Assembly (NCBI GenBank): GCA_947594095.1
Contig: CANQEA010000009.1
Span: 1-32,702, forward strand
DNA length: 32,702 bases
Source of the DNA: an uncultured Clostridia bacterium
GTDB lineage: Bacteria > Bacillota_A > Clostridia > TANB77 > CAG-508
Reading direction: 5' to 3'
The notes beneath the pieces are model-generated. The model was given only the letters and a program-made list of their open reading frames with translations, had not been told where the DNA came from and made no database searches. The position numbers and the translations under genes were made by a program. This document shows positions 1 to 7,582 of this stretch, one piece after another (position 1 is the stretch's first letter; each line of letters opens with the position of its first letter).

Positions 1-160
1 TATGGTGTATGAATGAAATCAATCACCATACTAATAATATAAAAATTTAATTTTAAAAATTAAAATGTTAAAAACTTAATTATATTTGATTTGCTCTGCA
101 CTTTTTTACTAAACATATTTTTGTTTACTTTGCATAAAATCTACATTTGTTGACAAAATA
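1..160 (-). repeat. Leader repeat, copy 1 (truncated at window edge)
   Basis: This stretch, read on the minus strand, is nearly the same as 3382-3529 (plus) and 13405-13556 (minus). In both other copies the repeat lies directly upstream of a cohesin-like gene. Shared parts, 5' to 3', are a small hairpin TAAACA/TGTTTA, a T- and A-rich tract, and a hairpin with a 7-bp perfect stem TATGGTG/CACCATA. The window begins at the outer edge of that last hairpin, about 25 bases before where the start codon lies in the other copies. A minus-strand gene of the same family is therefore expected just to the left, but it cannot be seen. Confidence 0.85.
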
Positions 161-197
161 TAAAAGCTACCCCCAAAATTATGTATGAAAAAAATAC

Positions 198-226
198 TTG
201 AAAAAAATTAAATATTATTGTATAAT
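198..226 (+). promoter_or_regulatory. Sigma-A promoter of the DUF234-type ATPase gene
   Basis: TTGAAA (198-203) and TATAAT (221-226) are separated by 17 bases. The gene's AGGAG ribosome site follows at 265-269, seven bases before the ATG. Confidence 0.75.
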
Positions 227-229
227 ATT

Positions 230-262
230 ACTGAAACACGATTATAATAATCGTAATTCAGT
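230..262 (+). promoter_or_regulatory. 33-bp dyad operator at the transcription start
   Basis: ACGATTAT and ATAATCGT form a perfect 8-bp inverted repeat around A246. An outer perfect pair, ACTGAA and TTCAGT, sits two bases further out on each side. The element covers the expected +1 directly after the -10 box, which is where a repressor would bind. The binding protein is unknown. The winged-helix segment of the downstream ATPase is one candidate. Confidence 0.65.
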
Positions 263-276
263 ATAGGAGTGATAAA

Positions 277-1683
277 ATGTTTATAGGAAGAACAGAAGAA
301 CTTGATAGATTAAATCAATTATATAAAAGAGATGAATTTCAAATGGTTGTAATATATGGTAGAAGAAGAATTGGAAAAACAACTCTTATTAGCGAATTTG
401 TAAAAAATAAAAAGGCTATCTTTTTCTCAGCTGAAGAAGCAAATGATGTATTAAATTTAGAAACAATTTCAAATAAAATATTTGATACATTTAATATTCC
501 AAAGGAACAAATAGGTGGTTTTAAAAGTTGGAATGATGTATTTAATTTTTTAGGTGAAAAATCAAAAAATGAAAGAATCATTTTGGCTATAGACGAATTC
601 CCTTATGCAGCCCAAGCAAATAAATCTTTAAAATCTATATTGCAAAATTGTATAGATAAAAATTTAAAAGATACAAAATTATTTTTAATTTTATGTGGAA
701 GTCAAATAAGTTTTATGGAAGAAAATGTACTAGGTTATAAAAGTCCATTATTTGGCAGAAGGACGGCACAAATAAAGTTAGAATCATTTGACTATTATAC
801 ATCTTCTCAAATGATAAAATCTTCAAGTAACGAAGATAAAATAAAATACTATAGTGTGATTGGAGGAACTCCCTATTATTTATCAAAAATCAATGAAAAT
901 TTATCCTTTGAAGATAATATTAAGGAACTATATTTTGATAAGTCCGGATATCTATATGATGAGCCAATGATGTTACTTAGACAAGAATTAAGAGAGCCTG
1001 CTATGTACAACTCAATAATTACTGCCATTGCATCGGGAGCAAGCAGGCTAAATGAGATTTCAAGTAAAATTGGTGAAGAAAGTTCCAAAACTATAAAATA
1101 TATAACAACATTAATAAATCTTCATATATTATATAAAGAATTTCCATTTCATGAAGATATAGCTAAAAGTAAAAAAGGCATTTATAAAATATCTGATAAT
1201 TGTTATAGATTTTGGTATAAAAATGTATTTTTAAATAAATCAGGAATTGAAAGTGGTATTGGAAATAAAATTGCAAAAAATGTATTAAATAATATTAATT
1301 TATTTATAGGAAAACCTGCATTTGAAGAAATATGTTTACAATATATTAAAAGAAAAAATATGGAAGATAAACTACCTTTTTTAGCTACACGTTTTGGTAC
1401 TTGGTGGGGAAATGATAGTCAAAGTAAACAACAAACAGATGTTGACGTTATAGCAGATAATAAAGAAGAAAAAAAGATTATTCTAGGTGAATGCAAATGG
1501 AGAAATAACATTAGTTTTACTACCGAAATAAGGAAGTTAATGGATAAAAAGAAATTATTTCCACAATATAATGAATATTATTTTTATTTCTTTTCTAAAG
1601 AAAAGTTTAGTGACGAAGCTAAAAGTATGGAAAAAGAAAACAATAATTTAAAATTAATTGATTTAGATATGTTATTTAAATAA
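277..1683 (+). CDS. P-loop ATPase with DUF234-type nuclease-like C-terminus
   Basis: This 468-residue protein has the layout of the archaeal-ATPase family (ATPase_2 plus DUF234). Walker A is GRRRIGKTT at about 28-36 and Walker B is IILAIDE at 101-107. A GSQ sensor-like motif is near 141, and a winged-helix-like segment (IASGASRLNEISSKIG) lies around 250-290. The C-terminal part holds E350, a TDVDV segment (387-391) and ECKW (405-408), a spacing typical of PD-(D/E)XK nuclease folds. The family is common in clostridia and archaea, and its function is not settled. The start is fixed by AGGAG at 265-269. The gene faces a second, unrelated ATPase gene, and both lie between inverted leader repeats. 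A defence, toxin or mobile-element role is possible but unproven. Confidence 0.85.
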   Translation: MFIGRTEELDRLNQLYKRDEFQMVVIYGRRRIGKTTLISEFVKNKKAIFFSAEEANDVLNLETISNKIFDTFNIPKEQIGGFKSWNDVFNFLGEKSKNERIILAIDEFPYAAQANKSLKSILQNCIDKNLKDTKLFLILCGSQISFMEENVLGYKSPLFGRRTAQIKLESFDYYTSSQMIKSSSNEDKIKYYSVIGGTPYYLSKINENLSFEDNIKELYFDKSGYLYDEPMMLLRQELREPAMYNSIITAIASGASRLNEISSKIGEESSKTIKYITTLINLHILYKEFPFHEDIAKSKKGIYKISDNCYRFWYKNVFLNKSGIESGIGNKIAKNVLNNINLFIGKPAFEEICLQYIKRKNMEDKLPFLATRFGTWWGNDSQSKQQTDVDVIADNKEEKKIILGECKWRNNISFTTEIRKLMDKKKLFPQYNEYYFYFFSKEKFSDEAKSMEKENNNLKLIDLDMLFK

Positions 1684-1714
1684 TAATAAATAAAAAAGAC
1701 AACATGTAAAAATA

Positions 1715-1860
1715 TACTGAACAAAAATAATTGGACATTTTTTAATTAGGTACTAGGCAGCTTGGGAATGAACTCTGCATTGTACAGGGCTCATTCCTTT
1801 TAACTTGCCCTTTATTCTTTTATTATCAAATAACAAATATCTTGCATATTTGTTATAAAA
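1715..1860 (-). pseudogene. Remnant of an IS3-family transposase (OrfB C-terminus and right end)
   Basis: On the minus strand an open frame ending at TAG (1753-1755) reads NKRIKGKLKGMSPVQCRVH followed by SQAA. This matches the usual C-terminus of IS3-family (IS150-like) OrfB integrase: N-x-R-I-K-x-K-L-x-G-x-S-P-V-x-x-R. Just past the stop, TGTCCAATTATTTTTGTTCA (1718-1737 on the plus strand) resembles an IS3-type terminal repeat. The catalytic DDE core and the left end are missing, so this is a dead fragment. It fills the gap between the two convergent ATPase genes. Confidence 0.75.
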
Positions 1861-1887
1861 ATATAGCTATATACTATATGTTGATTT

Positions 1888-3144
1888 TTATATATCCAAA
1901 CTATTTGAGTCTAACAAAAAATCCTCTAATCCAATTATTAAAATACCTTTTTCATTTCTCCAAGGTTTAATATCGTCTTTTACAATAATTATTTTTTTAA
2001 AATTATCATCAATATTAATTAATGATTTTTGCTCTTGTTCCATTTTTTCTTTATTTGGAATTGCAAAAGCAGATTGAATATAATATCTTTTGCTCGCTTG
2101 ATTACATACAAAATCCACTTCTAACTGTTTTCTAATTGTTTTTCCCATATTATTATTTTCAAAATGTTCAACAACTCCTACATCAACATTATATCCTCTA
2201 ACTAATAATTCATTATATATCAAATTTTCAATCAAATGATCTTCTTCTTGCTGTCTAAAGTTTAATCTTGCATTTCTTAATCCTATATCAGTAAAATAAT
2301 ATTTTGATGGTGTTGATATATATTTTTTGCCTTTTATATCATATCTTTCAGCCTTATTTATCATAAACGCATCTAGTAAATAATCAATATAATTGCTAAC
2401 GGTTTTATCTGTTACATCTATTATAGAATTGCTTACAAATGTATCAGCTATTTTTTTTGGATTAGTTAATGAGCCAGTAGAAGAAGCTAAAATATTGATA
2501 ACGGCATCTAGTACATCTTTTCTTTGTATTCCATTTCTTTCAATAATATCATTTATATATGTGTTTTCAAATAAGCTATTTAAATATTTACTTTTTTGTT
2601 CTTCTGTTTTTCTAGATAAAATATAAGGCATTCCTCCATAAGTTATATATTCCTTAAAAGCATTCTTTGTTTCTCCATCATATCCAGATAAAAATTCAGA
2701 AAATGTTAAAGGATAAACTCTTATTTCGTCTCCTCTGCCTCTAAATTCTGTTACAATATCGCTTGACAAAAATTTTGAATTACTTCCTGTAACATAAACA
2801 TCCAAATTCTTTTTTCTTAGCAAACTATTTAATACACTTTCAAAGCCATCAACTACTTGGATTTCATCTAATAAAATATAATACATTTCATTATCTTCTA
2901 TTTTACTCATTATAAAATCATATAATAAGTGTTTTTCACGATATTTTTCGTTTTCTATTGAATCTAGCTCTAATTTTATAATATGATTTTCTTTTATTCC
3001 TTGAGATAATAAATAATCTTTAAAAATGGGATCAAGTAAAAAGGATTTTCCACATCTTCTTATACCCGTCACAATTTTTATCATATCATTTTCTTTTCTA
3101 CTTATTAAAGCATTTAAATACAAATCTCTTTCAATCTTTTTCAT
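1888..3144 (-). CDS. AAA_14 / DUF4143-type ATPase
   Basis: This 418-residue protein has Walker A GIRRCGKSF (27-35), Walker B ILLDE (90-94), the YVTGSNS sensor segment (117-123) and the LTFSEF motif (146-151) typical of AAA_14 proteins. A winged-helix-like region spans about 213-270. The DUF4143 C-terminus carries ENLIYNEL (306-313), EVDFV (342-346) and YYIQSAF (354-360), resembling a PD-(D/E)XK nuclease core with Q in place of K. The family is widespread in gut anaerobes and its role is unclear. The ATG at 3144 is chosen because TTGGAGG lies 11 bases upstream. A TTG at 3162 would extend the frame but overlaps that ribosome site. The gene has its own consensus promoter flanked by two identical palindromes. 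Confidence 0.85.
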   Translation of the reverse strand: MKKIERDLYLNALISRKENDMIKIVTGIRRCGKSFLLDPIFKDYLLSQGIKENHIIKLELDSIENEKYREKHLLYDFIMSKIEDNEMYYILLDEIQVVDGFESVLNSLLRKKNLDVYVTGSNSKFLSSDIVTEFRGRGDEIRVYPLTFSEFLSGYDGETKNAFKEYITYGGMPYILSRKTEEQKSKYLNSLFENTYINDIIERNGIQRKDVLDAVINILASSTGSLTNPKKIADTFVSNSIIDVTDKTVSNYIDYLLDAFMINKAERYDIKGKKYISTPSKYYFTDIGLRNARLNFRQQEEDHLIENLIYNELLVRGYNVDVGVVEHFENNNMGKTIRKQLEVDFVCNQASKRYYIQSAFAIPNKEKMEQEQKSLINIDDNFKKIIIVKDDIKPWRNEKGILIIGLEDFLLDSNSLDI

Positions 3145-3173
3145 ACTATGTATTGCCTCCAATTCATTTTTTC

Positions 3174-3185
3174 GTGGAATTCCAC
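3174..3185. promoter_or_regulatory. Palindromic operator, proximal copy
   Basis: This is the perfect 12-bp palindrome GTGGAATTCCAC. On the minus strand it is preceded by TTACGAAAAAATGT. It lies downstream of the -10 box, in the 5' leader of the DUF4143-type ATPase gene, and the same sequence recurs at 3249-3260. Confidence 0.65.
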
Positions 3186-3200
3186 ATTTTTTCGTAATTT

Positions 3201-3229
3201 ATTATAGCTATTTTTTCTTCCTTTGTCAA
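3201..3229 (-). promoter_or_regulatory. Perfect-consensus sigma-A promoter of the DUF4143-type ATPase gene
   Basis: On the minus strand, TTGACA (3229-3224) and TATAAT (3206-3201) are separated by exactly 17 bases. A promoter of this strength, bracketed by two copies of a palindrome, suggests that it is normally repressed. Confidence 0.85.
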
Positions 3230-3248
3230 TAATATATTTCATATTTTT

Positions 3249-3260
3249 GTGGAATTCCAC
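3249..3260. promoter_or_regulatory. Palindromic operator, distal copy
   Basis: GTGGAATTCCAC occurs again, preceded on the minus strand by TTACGAAAAAGT. It lies about 20 bp upstream of the -35 box. The two copies are 75 bp apart centre to centre and share about 10 bases of left flank, so they are sites for the same protein rather than a chance palindrome. Confidence 0.65.
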
Positions 3261-3381
3261 ACTTTTTCGTAATCAATTATATTATATACCAAACATTTAT
3301 ATAATATTCTTTTGATTTTATTTTCTGAAAGTTTACTACAATTATATATTTTGAAAATAGTTACTTTTTTCAATACAAATT

Positions 3382-3529
3382 TATTTTGTCAACAAATGTA
3401 GATTTTATGCAAAGTAAACAAAAAAATGTTTAGCAAAAAAAGTGCAGAGCAAATCAAACAAAATTCAAGTTTTTAACATTTTAATTTTTATATTATTAGT
3501 ATGGTGATTGATTTCATTTATACACCATA
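3382..3529 (+). repeat. Leader repeat, copy 2 (upstream of the first cohesin-like gene)
   Basis: This is the same leader as at 1-160 and 13405-13556, here reading toward the gene at 3555. It contains the TAAACA/TGTTTA hairpin and the terminal hairpin TATGGTG (3500-3506) / CACCATA (3523-3529). The match to copy 1 begins at TATTTTGTCAACAAATG. Compared with the other two copies it lacks about 14 bp of A/T-only sequence in the middle. A -10-like TATTAT lies just before the last hairpin, so the transcript may begin with that hairpin. I infer that the repeat is promoter plus 5' leader. The rest of the gap (3261-3381) is A/T-rich with nothing else recognisable. Confidence 0.85.
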
Positions 3530-3554
3530 AAAAAAAAAGAAAGGATGAATTATT

Positions 3555-4208
3555 ATGAAAAAATCATTAACAATTTTAACAATCGCTATTTTAGCAATCG
3601 TAGCATTCGCAAGTTGCGTAAATGCTGCATCAGTACAAGCAAGTACTACAAACGTAAACGTAGGAGACACAGTTACTGTAACTGTAAAAACAGACAAACA
3701 ATTTGAAGGAACTTCATTTACATTAACATTTGATGCAAGCAAATTTGAATATCAAAGTGCTTCATGTGTAGATGCTAATGGAGCAACATTAAATTTTGAA
3801 AATAACACTTCAAAAGCAGCGGAAGGAGAAGTATTTATCCAAGCTTACAGTGGATCATTAACTTCAGATACTGTAGTTGTTACATTTAAAGCATTAGCAG
3901 CAACAGAAGGAGCATCTTTCGATGTAAAAAATCTTATACTTTCTGGAACAGATGCAGAAGAATTAACAAACAATCCAGTAACAATTGCTGTTGCAACTGA
4001 TAACGGAGGACAACAAGGTGGAAATACTGAAGGACAAGGAAACCAAGGTGAAGGAACTGGAACATCAACACAAGGAAGTGAAACTCCAGTTGATAAAAAT
4101 GGAAATCCAATTAAAGGATTACCAAATGCTGGAACACCAATATTTGTTGGAGCTATTGCATTAATAGTTGTAGCAGGTGCAGTTCTAGTAATTAGAAACA
4201 GAAAATAA
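3555..4208 (+). CDS. Cohesin-like wall-anchored protein (LPNAG sorting signal)
   Basis: This 217-residue surface protein has a signal peptide at 1-25 (MKKSLTILTI..., cleavage near VNA-A). A single cohesin-like domain spans about 26-147 (GDTVTVTV, FTLTFDASKFEY, VVVTFKA). A Gly/Gln/Thr-rich linker follows (about 150-180). The C-terminal sorting signal is LPNAG at 189-193, then a hydrophobic helix and the basic tail RNRK. LPNAG is a variant of LPXTG. Cohesins bind dockerins with calcium, and the next gene encodes a secreted dockerin protein with no anchor of its own, so this is probably its wall anchor. The paralogue at 12749-13378 shares the signal peptide and the last ~37 residues almost exactly but differs strongly in the cohesin-like domain. 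Cohesin assignment is by sequence pattern and gene context. Confidence 0.8.
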   Translation: MKKSLTILTIAILAIVAFASCVNAASVQASTTNVNVGDTVTVTVKTDKQFEGTSFTLTFDASKFEYQSASCVDANGATLNFENNTSKAAEGEVFIQAYSGSLTSDTVVVTFKALAATEGASFDVKNLILSGTDAEELTNNPVTIAVATDNGGQQGGNTEGQGNQGEGTGTSTQGSETPVDKNGNPIKGLPNAGTPIFVGAIALIVVAGAVLVIRNRK

Positions 4209-4262
4209 TTGAAATATTATTAAATTAATATTTTATAAAACTATTTAGTTTTTATCTTTTAA

Positions 4263-4296
4263 GTAAGAAAGTACATTTAATAGTGTACTTTCTTAC
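4263..4296 (+). terminator. Intergenic hairpin between the cohesin-like and dockerin genes, copy 1
   Basis: A perfect 13-bp stem, GTAAGAAAGTACA / TGTACTTTCTTAC, encloses an 8-base loop. No T-tract follows, so it may be an attenuator or an mRNA processing or stabilising element rather than a full terminator. The same stem recurs at 12662-12697 with a different loop. The downstream gene then has its own AGGAGG site (about 4330-4335). Confidence 0.6.
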
Positions 4297-4343
4297 ACAA
4301 AGTAATATAAAATAAAATTTATACTTTTAGGAGGAATGAAAAA

Positions 4344-7300
4344 GTGAAAAATTTTAAATTTTTATCAGCATTAGCCTTAACAGGAATGCTAACAACAAGT
4401 ATCGTTGGAACATCATTAGCTGCTACAGATGTAGAAAGTAAAACACTTGATGTATATAAAAAATTAGTAGATGGATCAACAGTTGTACCATTTGTTTTAG
4501 CTAATAAAGATGATATTATTACACCAAACGATATTAAAACAAAATATACTAATGTAGAAGCTCCAGAAGCAGTAAAAACAGGTGATGAAATCACAGTTGA
4601 TGGAACAAAAGCTACAGCAGTAGTATATGGAGACATTAACAAAGATGGATCATTAAATGTTCAAGATGTTACTTTAGCTGCAAAAGTTAGTGCAGGAAAT
4701 GCTACATTAGAAGACAAAGTACAAATAGCAGCAGGAGATGTTGCAAATAATGATAAAGCAATAAATGTTCAAGATGTAACAAGACTTGCTAAATTTTCTG
4801 CTGGAAATTCTACAACTTATGTAGATGAACCACAAAAAGAAATTGAAGAACTAGACTTAAACTTAATGGTAAAGAAAGAAATATATGATGTTGAAGATAG
4901 TGTAGTTCAAGCAATAGACGAAAATGAAACTACTAGTGAAATTACAATGAGAGTTATCCCAGAAAATGTAACTACTAGAAAAAAAGCTGAATTTACATTA
5001 TTAAATGTACCAGCAGGTACAACAATTTCTGGTGAACATATAACAGGCGGAGAAGTTTCATCAGATGGTGAATTAAAAGTAACTGTTTCAAATGAGACTT
5101 TACCAGGAGACTATACATTTACAATAACAAGTGATGGAAAAGTTAAAAATGTAACATTACATGTACTAAATGCAACTATGGGTGGAACATTTTCAATAGA
5201 AAAACTATTTGAAACATCAGATATGAATCAAGTAAATGAAGAAGTAAGAAAAAGCATGCAAGTAGAAGAAGTTGACTATACTGATATAACTGAAACTGTA
5301 TCATCACTTGATTGGACTGAAGATGAACCTGTTCAATATAGTATGAATATTAATAAACTAACAGAAACAACAGTAGAAAATGAAACAGCAAAACATTTTG
5401 TAGTAAAAGTAAGATTAGATGAAGACTATAAATTCTATTATGGAGACGAATTAGTAGCAGTAAACAGAAAAACAGGAAAAAAATATATAACACAACATTC
5501 AACAACTGAAGTAAACTCTTATTTTGTATATTTAGATGCAAAAGAATTAAGCAGTGATATAGTAATAGCAAATAAAAATTCAACAGAAGCACAAATTACA
5601 AGTGAACAATATACAGACAATATAGTAATAGCAGTTGATTCATCAGATGCTATATTAAGAACAGTAAAAAATGATGATGGAAAGCCAGAAATTTCTAAAT
5701 TACAGAATTCAGTTAACGGAGCAGAAATAAAAAATAACCAAAATGATACCAATATTAAAGCAAAAGTTTCATTAGATGAAAATAAATTTAATACAATAGA
5801 TTTATATGTAAAATCAGATTTATTACAAAAGTATTCATTAGGAGAAGGATTTGAAAACTATGGAAGTCATAACTGGATAGGAATCGATTTTCAAATAGTT
5901 GTTGGTGGTCTTTATAATACTAAGGAGGACAAAGTAACAATAACAGCAAACAATGGAGCTGTAGCAGGTGTCATAGATGATAAATTAAACGTAAGTCAAA
6001 AGAAAAATAAAAAAATAGCAGCATGGCTACCAGCAGACTTCAGTGAAAATGATAGCTATATGAAATCATATACAATTCACGTAGAATATTATGATGAAGA
6101 TTTAGAGGAAGAAGAAGAAACAGATGTAACAATAAATGTATATAATGCAGGATATGTATTTTTAAAGAGTGTAGAAGCAGGTAATGAAGCAACAGCAAAA
6201 GTGTTAGAAAGTGCAGTAGTATGTCCTACTCCTAAGATTGGGATTCAAAATAACAGTGTATACATGCAAAATATAAATATAAATGTAAAGAAAAATGGAA
6301 TGACACCAACAAAATATAATCCTAAAACTGGAAAATATGATACAGATGAACATTTATGGGTATATTTAAAATTAAGCTACAATGTACCATATGACTGGGT
6401 AGTATGGAACGGATCTTATGATGGAGATCAAAACAAAGGCCCTGTATCGGGAACGACTCATAGTTCTAGTAACAGCCATAGTGAAATAAATACAGATGGA
6501 GAACATAACGAGTATTCAGAATTTGTATGGTTTGATTTAAATACAAAAGATTGGAGCACAAGTTTTACTACTGATACTTACAATAAAGCAATTTATGCAA
6601 CAGAAAGAGCAATTTGCAACAAATACGGATTAAAGAGTACAGAAAGCTATGATGTTGATATGACAACAAATGTAAGATTAATATTTGATGATTATAGTGA
6701 TACAGCAACAATGTTTAATCATTTAGAATATGCAAGTTGGGCTGATGCAAACATAGATTTCAGCAGAATAAAAGGAGTAGATATTGAAGGAATAGAAACA
6801 CAAGAAGTACAAGCAGAAATAAGAAAAGCAATAAATAACAAATATGTAGGTATAGATGGTACTGAACAACAATTAATAACAGGAACATGGAAAGATTTGT
6901 TAGAAGATGCAGTAAATGAACAAACAGGAAATAAAAAATTAGGAGTACTAAGTGGAACATATGGAAATCTAACAATAAATGGAACAAAAGGAAGATGGAT
7001 GTTAGCATATTTATCAGTAAGAAATGCAGAAGCAATAACAACAGAGGATAATGAAACATATATACTAGATTGGGAAGATAGCGCAGGAATAGGTGGAAAT
7101 CTATACAGACAAGGAGAAACTGGAGATAAAGAAACATCAGAGATACCATATGGAAGATTTGCTTTAGTACCAGTATGGATAAACTTAGATAGTAAAAACT
7201 TATTAAAATCAAACTTAAAAGTAAATGATAAAACAAATGAATATTGTTTTAATACATTGACTTTAAATTCAGATTATGATAAGGATGGAGAAGCAGAAGA

Positions 7301-7349
7301 AAAAAATGAAATCAATGTAATAATAAAGGTTGAAGAAGAAAACAAATAA
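4344..7349 (+). CDS. Large secreted dockerin-bearing surface protein
   Basis: This 1001-residue protein has a signal peptide at 1-27 (MKNFKFLSALALTGML...). A short N-terminal module (about 40-90) is followed by a type I dockerin at about 95-155. The first calcium loop, GDINKDGSLNVQD, is canonical. The second, GDVANNDKAINVQD, has one extra residue. About 840 residues of beta-rich sequence follow that I cannot assign. There is no sorting signal, membrane helix or recognisable carbohydrate-active domain, so retention at the surface probably depends on the cohesin-like protein encoded upstream. The start is GTG, with AGGAGG nine bases before it. The N-terminal 16 residues, the leader DNA and the dockerin position are shared with the protein at 9000-12617, but the rest is unrelated. 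Confidence 0.8.
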   Translation: MKNFKFLSALALTGMLTTSIVGTSLAATDVESKTLDVYKKLVDGSTVVPFVLANKDDIITPNDIKTKYTNVEAPEAVKTGDEITVDGTKATAVVYGDINKDGSLNVQDVTLAAKVSAGNATLEDKVQIAAGDVANNDKAINVQDVTRLAKFSAGNSTTYVDEPQKEIEELDLNLMVKKEIYDVEDSVVQAIDENETTSEITMRVIPENVTTRKKAEFTLLNVPAGTTISGEHITGGEVSSDGELKVTVSNETLPGDYTFTITSDGKVKNVTLHVLNATMGGTFSIEKLFETSDMNQVNEEVRKSMQVEEVDYTDITETVSSLDWTEDEPVQYSMNINKLTETTVENETAKHFVVKVRLDEDYKFYYGDELVAVNRKTGKKYITQHSTTEVNSYFVYLDAKELSSDIVIANKNSTEAQITSEQYTDNIVIAVDSSDAILRTVKNDDGKPEISKLQNSVNGAEIKNNQNDTNIKAKVSLDENKFNTIDLYVKSDLLQKYSLGEGFENYGSHNWIGIDFQIVVGGLYNTKEDKVTITANNGAVAGVIDDKLNVSQKKNKKIAAWLPADFSENDSYMKSYTIHVEYYDEDLEEEEETDVTINVYNAGYVFLKSVEAGNEATAKVLESAVVCPTPKIGIQNNSVYMQNININVKKNGMTPTKYNPKTGKYDTDEHLWVYLKLSYNVPYDWVVWNGSYDGDQNKGPVSGTTHSSSNSHSEINTDGEHNEYSEFVWFDLNTKDWSTSFTTDTYNKAIYATERAICNKYGLKSTESYDVDMTTNVRLIFDDYSDTATMFNHLEYASWADANIDFSRIKGVDIEGIETQEVQAEIRKAINNKYVGIDGTEQQLITGTWKDLLEDAVNEQTGNKKLGVLSGTYGNLTINGTKGRWMLAYLSVRNAEAITTEDNETYILDWEDSAGIGGNLYRQGETGDKETSEIPYGRFALVPVWINLDSKNLLKSNLKVNDKTNEYCFNTLTLNSDYDKDGEAEEKNEINVIIKVEEENK

Positions 7350-7419
7350 GAGATAAAAAAAATCTTATTACAGAAGCATCATTTCTAGGCTTATTTTATA
7401 AAATCAGACAGTTTACACT

Positions 7420-7456
7420 GTAAAAGAAAAAGAAACAGAACCCTGTTTCTTTTTCT
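7420..7456 (+). terminator. Hairpin terminator split by the IS insertion
   Basis: GTAAAAGAAAAAGAAACAG (7420-7438) is followed by an AACC loop and CTGTTTCTTTTTCT (7443-7456). The last five bases of the 3' arm (TTTAC) are now at 8941-8945, beyond the insertion sequence. Removing the element and one target copy restores a perfect 19-bp stem. The hairpin sits between two convergent gene pairs and is symmetric, so it probably served both strands. A 14-bp stem remains intact on the left side. The rest of 7350-7419 is short A/T-rich sequence. Confidence 0.75.
7449..7456. repeat. 8-bp target site duplication, left copy
   Basis: CTTTTTCT is repeated exactly at 8933-8940 on the other side of the ISL3-family element. 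Eight bases is the usual duplication length for that family. Confidence 0.85.
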
Positions 7457-7514
7457 GGTTCTATAATAAATGTTGGGGTGATAAAAAACCTCAACATTTT
7501 TTTATAAAAATATA

Positions 7515-7582
7515 GCACTTATCAAAAATACCTGATAAAATGTAATTGACCAAAAACATTAAAAGGAGGTATTGATAAGTGC
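7515..7582 (+). promoter_or_regulatory. Leader hairpin hiding the transposase start
   Basis: GCACTTATCAA plus ATACCT (7515-7533) can pair with AGGTATTGATAAGTGC (7567-7582), giving 17 base pairs or close to it with a two-base bulge. The 3' arm contains the GTG start codon and part of the AGGAGG site. Transcripts reading in from outside the element would fold and block translation, as is known for IS10 and IS50. Confidence 0.55.

Noticed and set aside
3382..3529. c-di-GMP or other known riboswitch in the leader repeat
   Set aside because: The hairpins are short and A/T-rich, and none of the conserved riboswitch cores I know is present.
4336..4347. ATG-AAA-AAG-TGA mini-frame before the GTG of the first dockerin gene
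   Set aside because: It is too close to the AGGAGG site to be used, and the counterpart in the second module reads differently, so it is not conserved.
6760..7236. 158-codon minus-strand frame rich in Leu and Phe
   Set aside because: It is antisense to the first dockerin gene. The Leu/Phe-rich composition is what A/T-rich coding sequence gives when read backwards.
3555..7349. Cellulosome scaffoldin and enzyme
   Set aside because: There is only one cohesin-like domain per anchor, no carbohydrate-binding module and no glycoside hydrolase motifs in the dockerin proteins.
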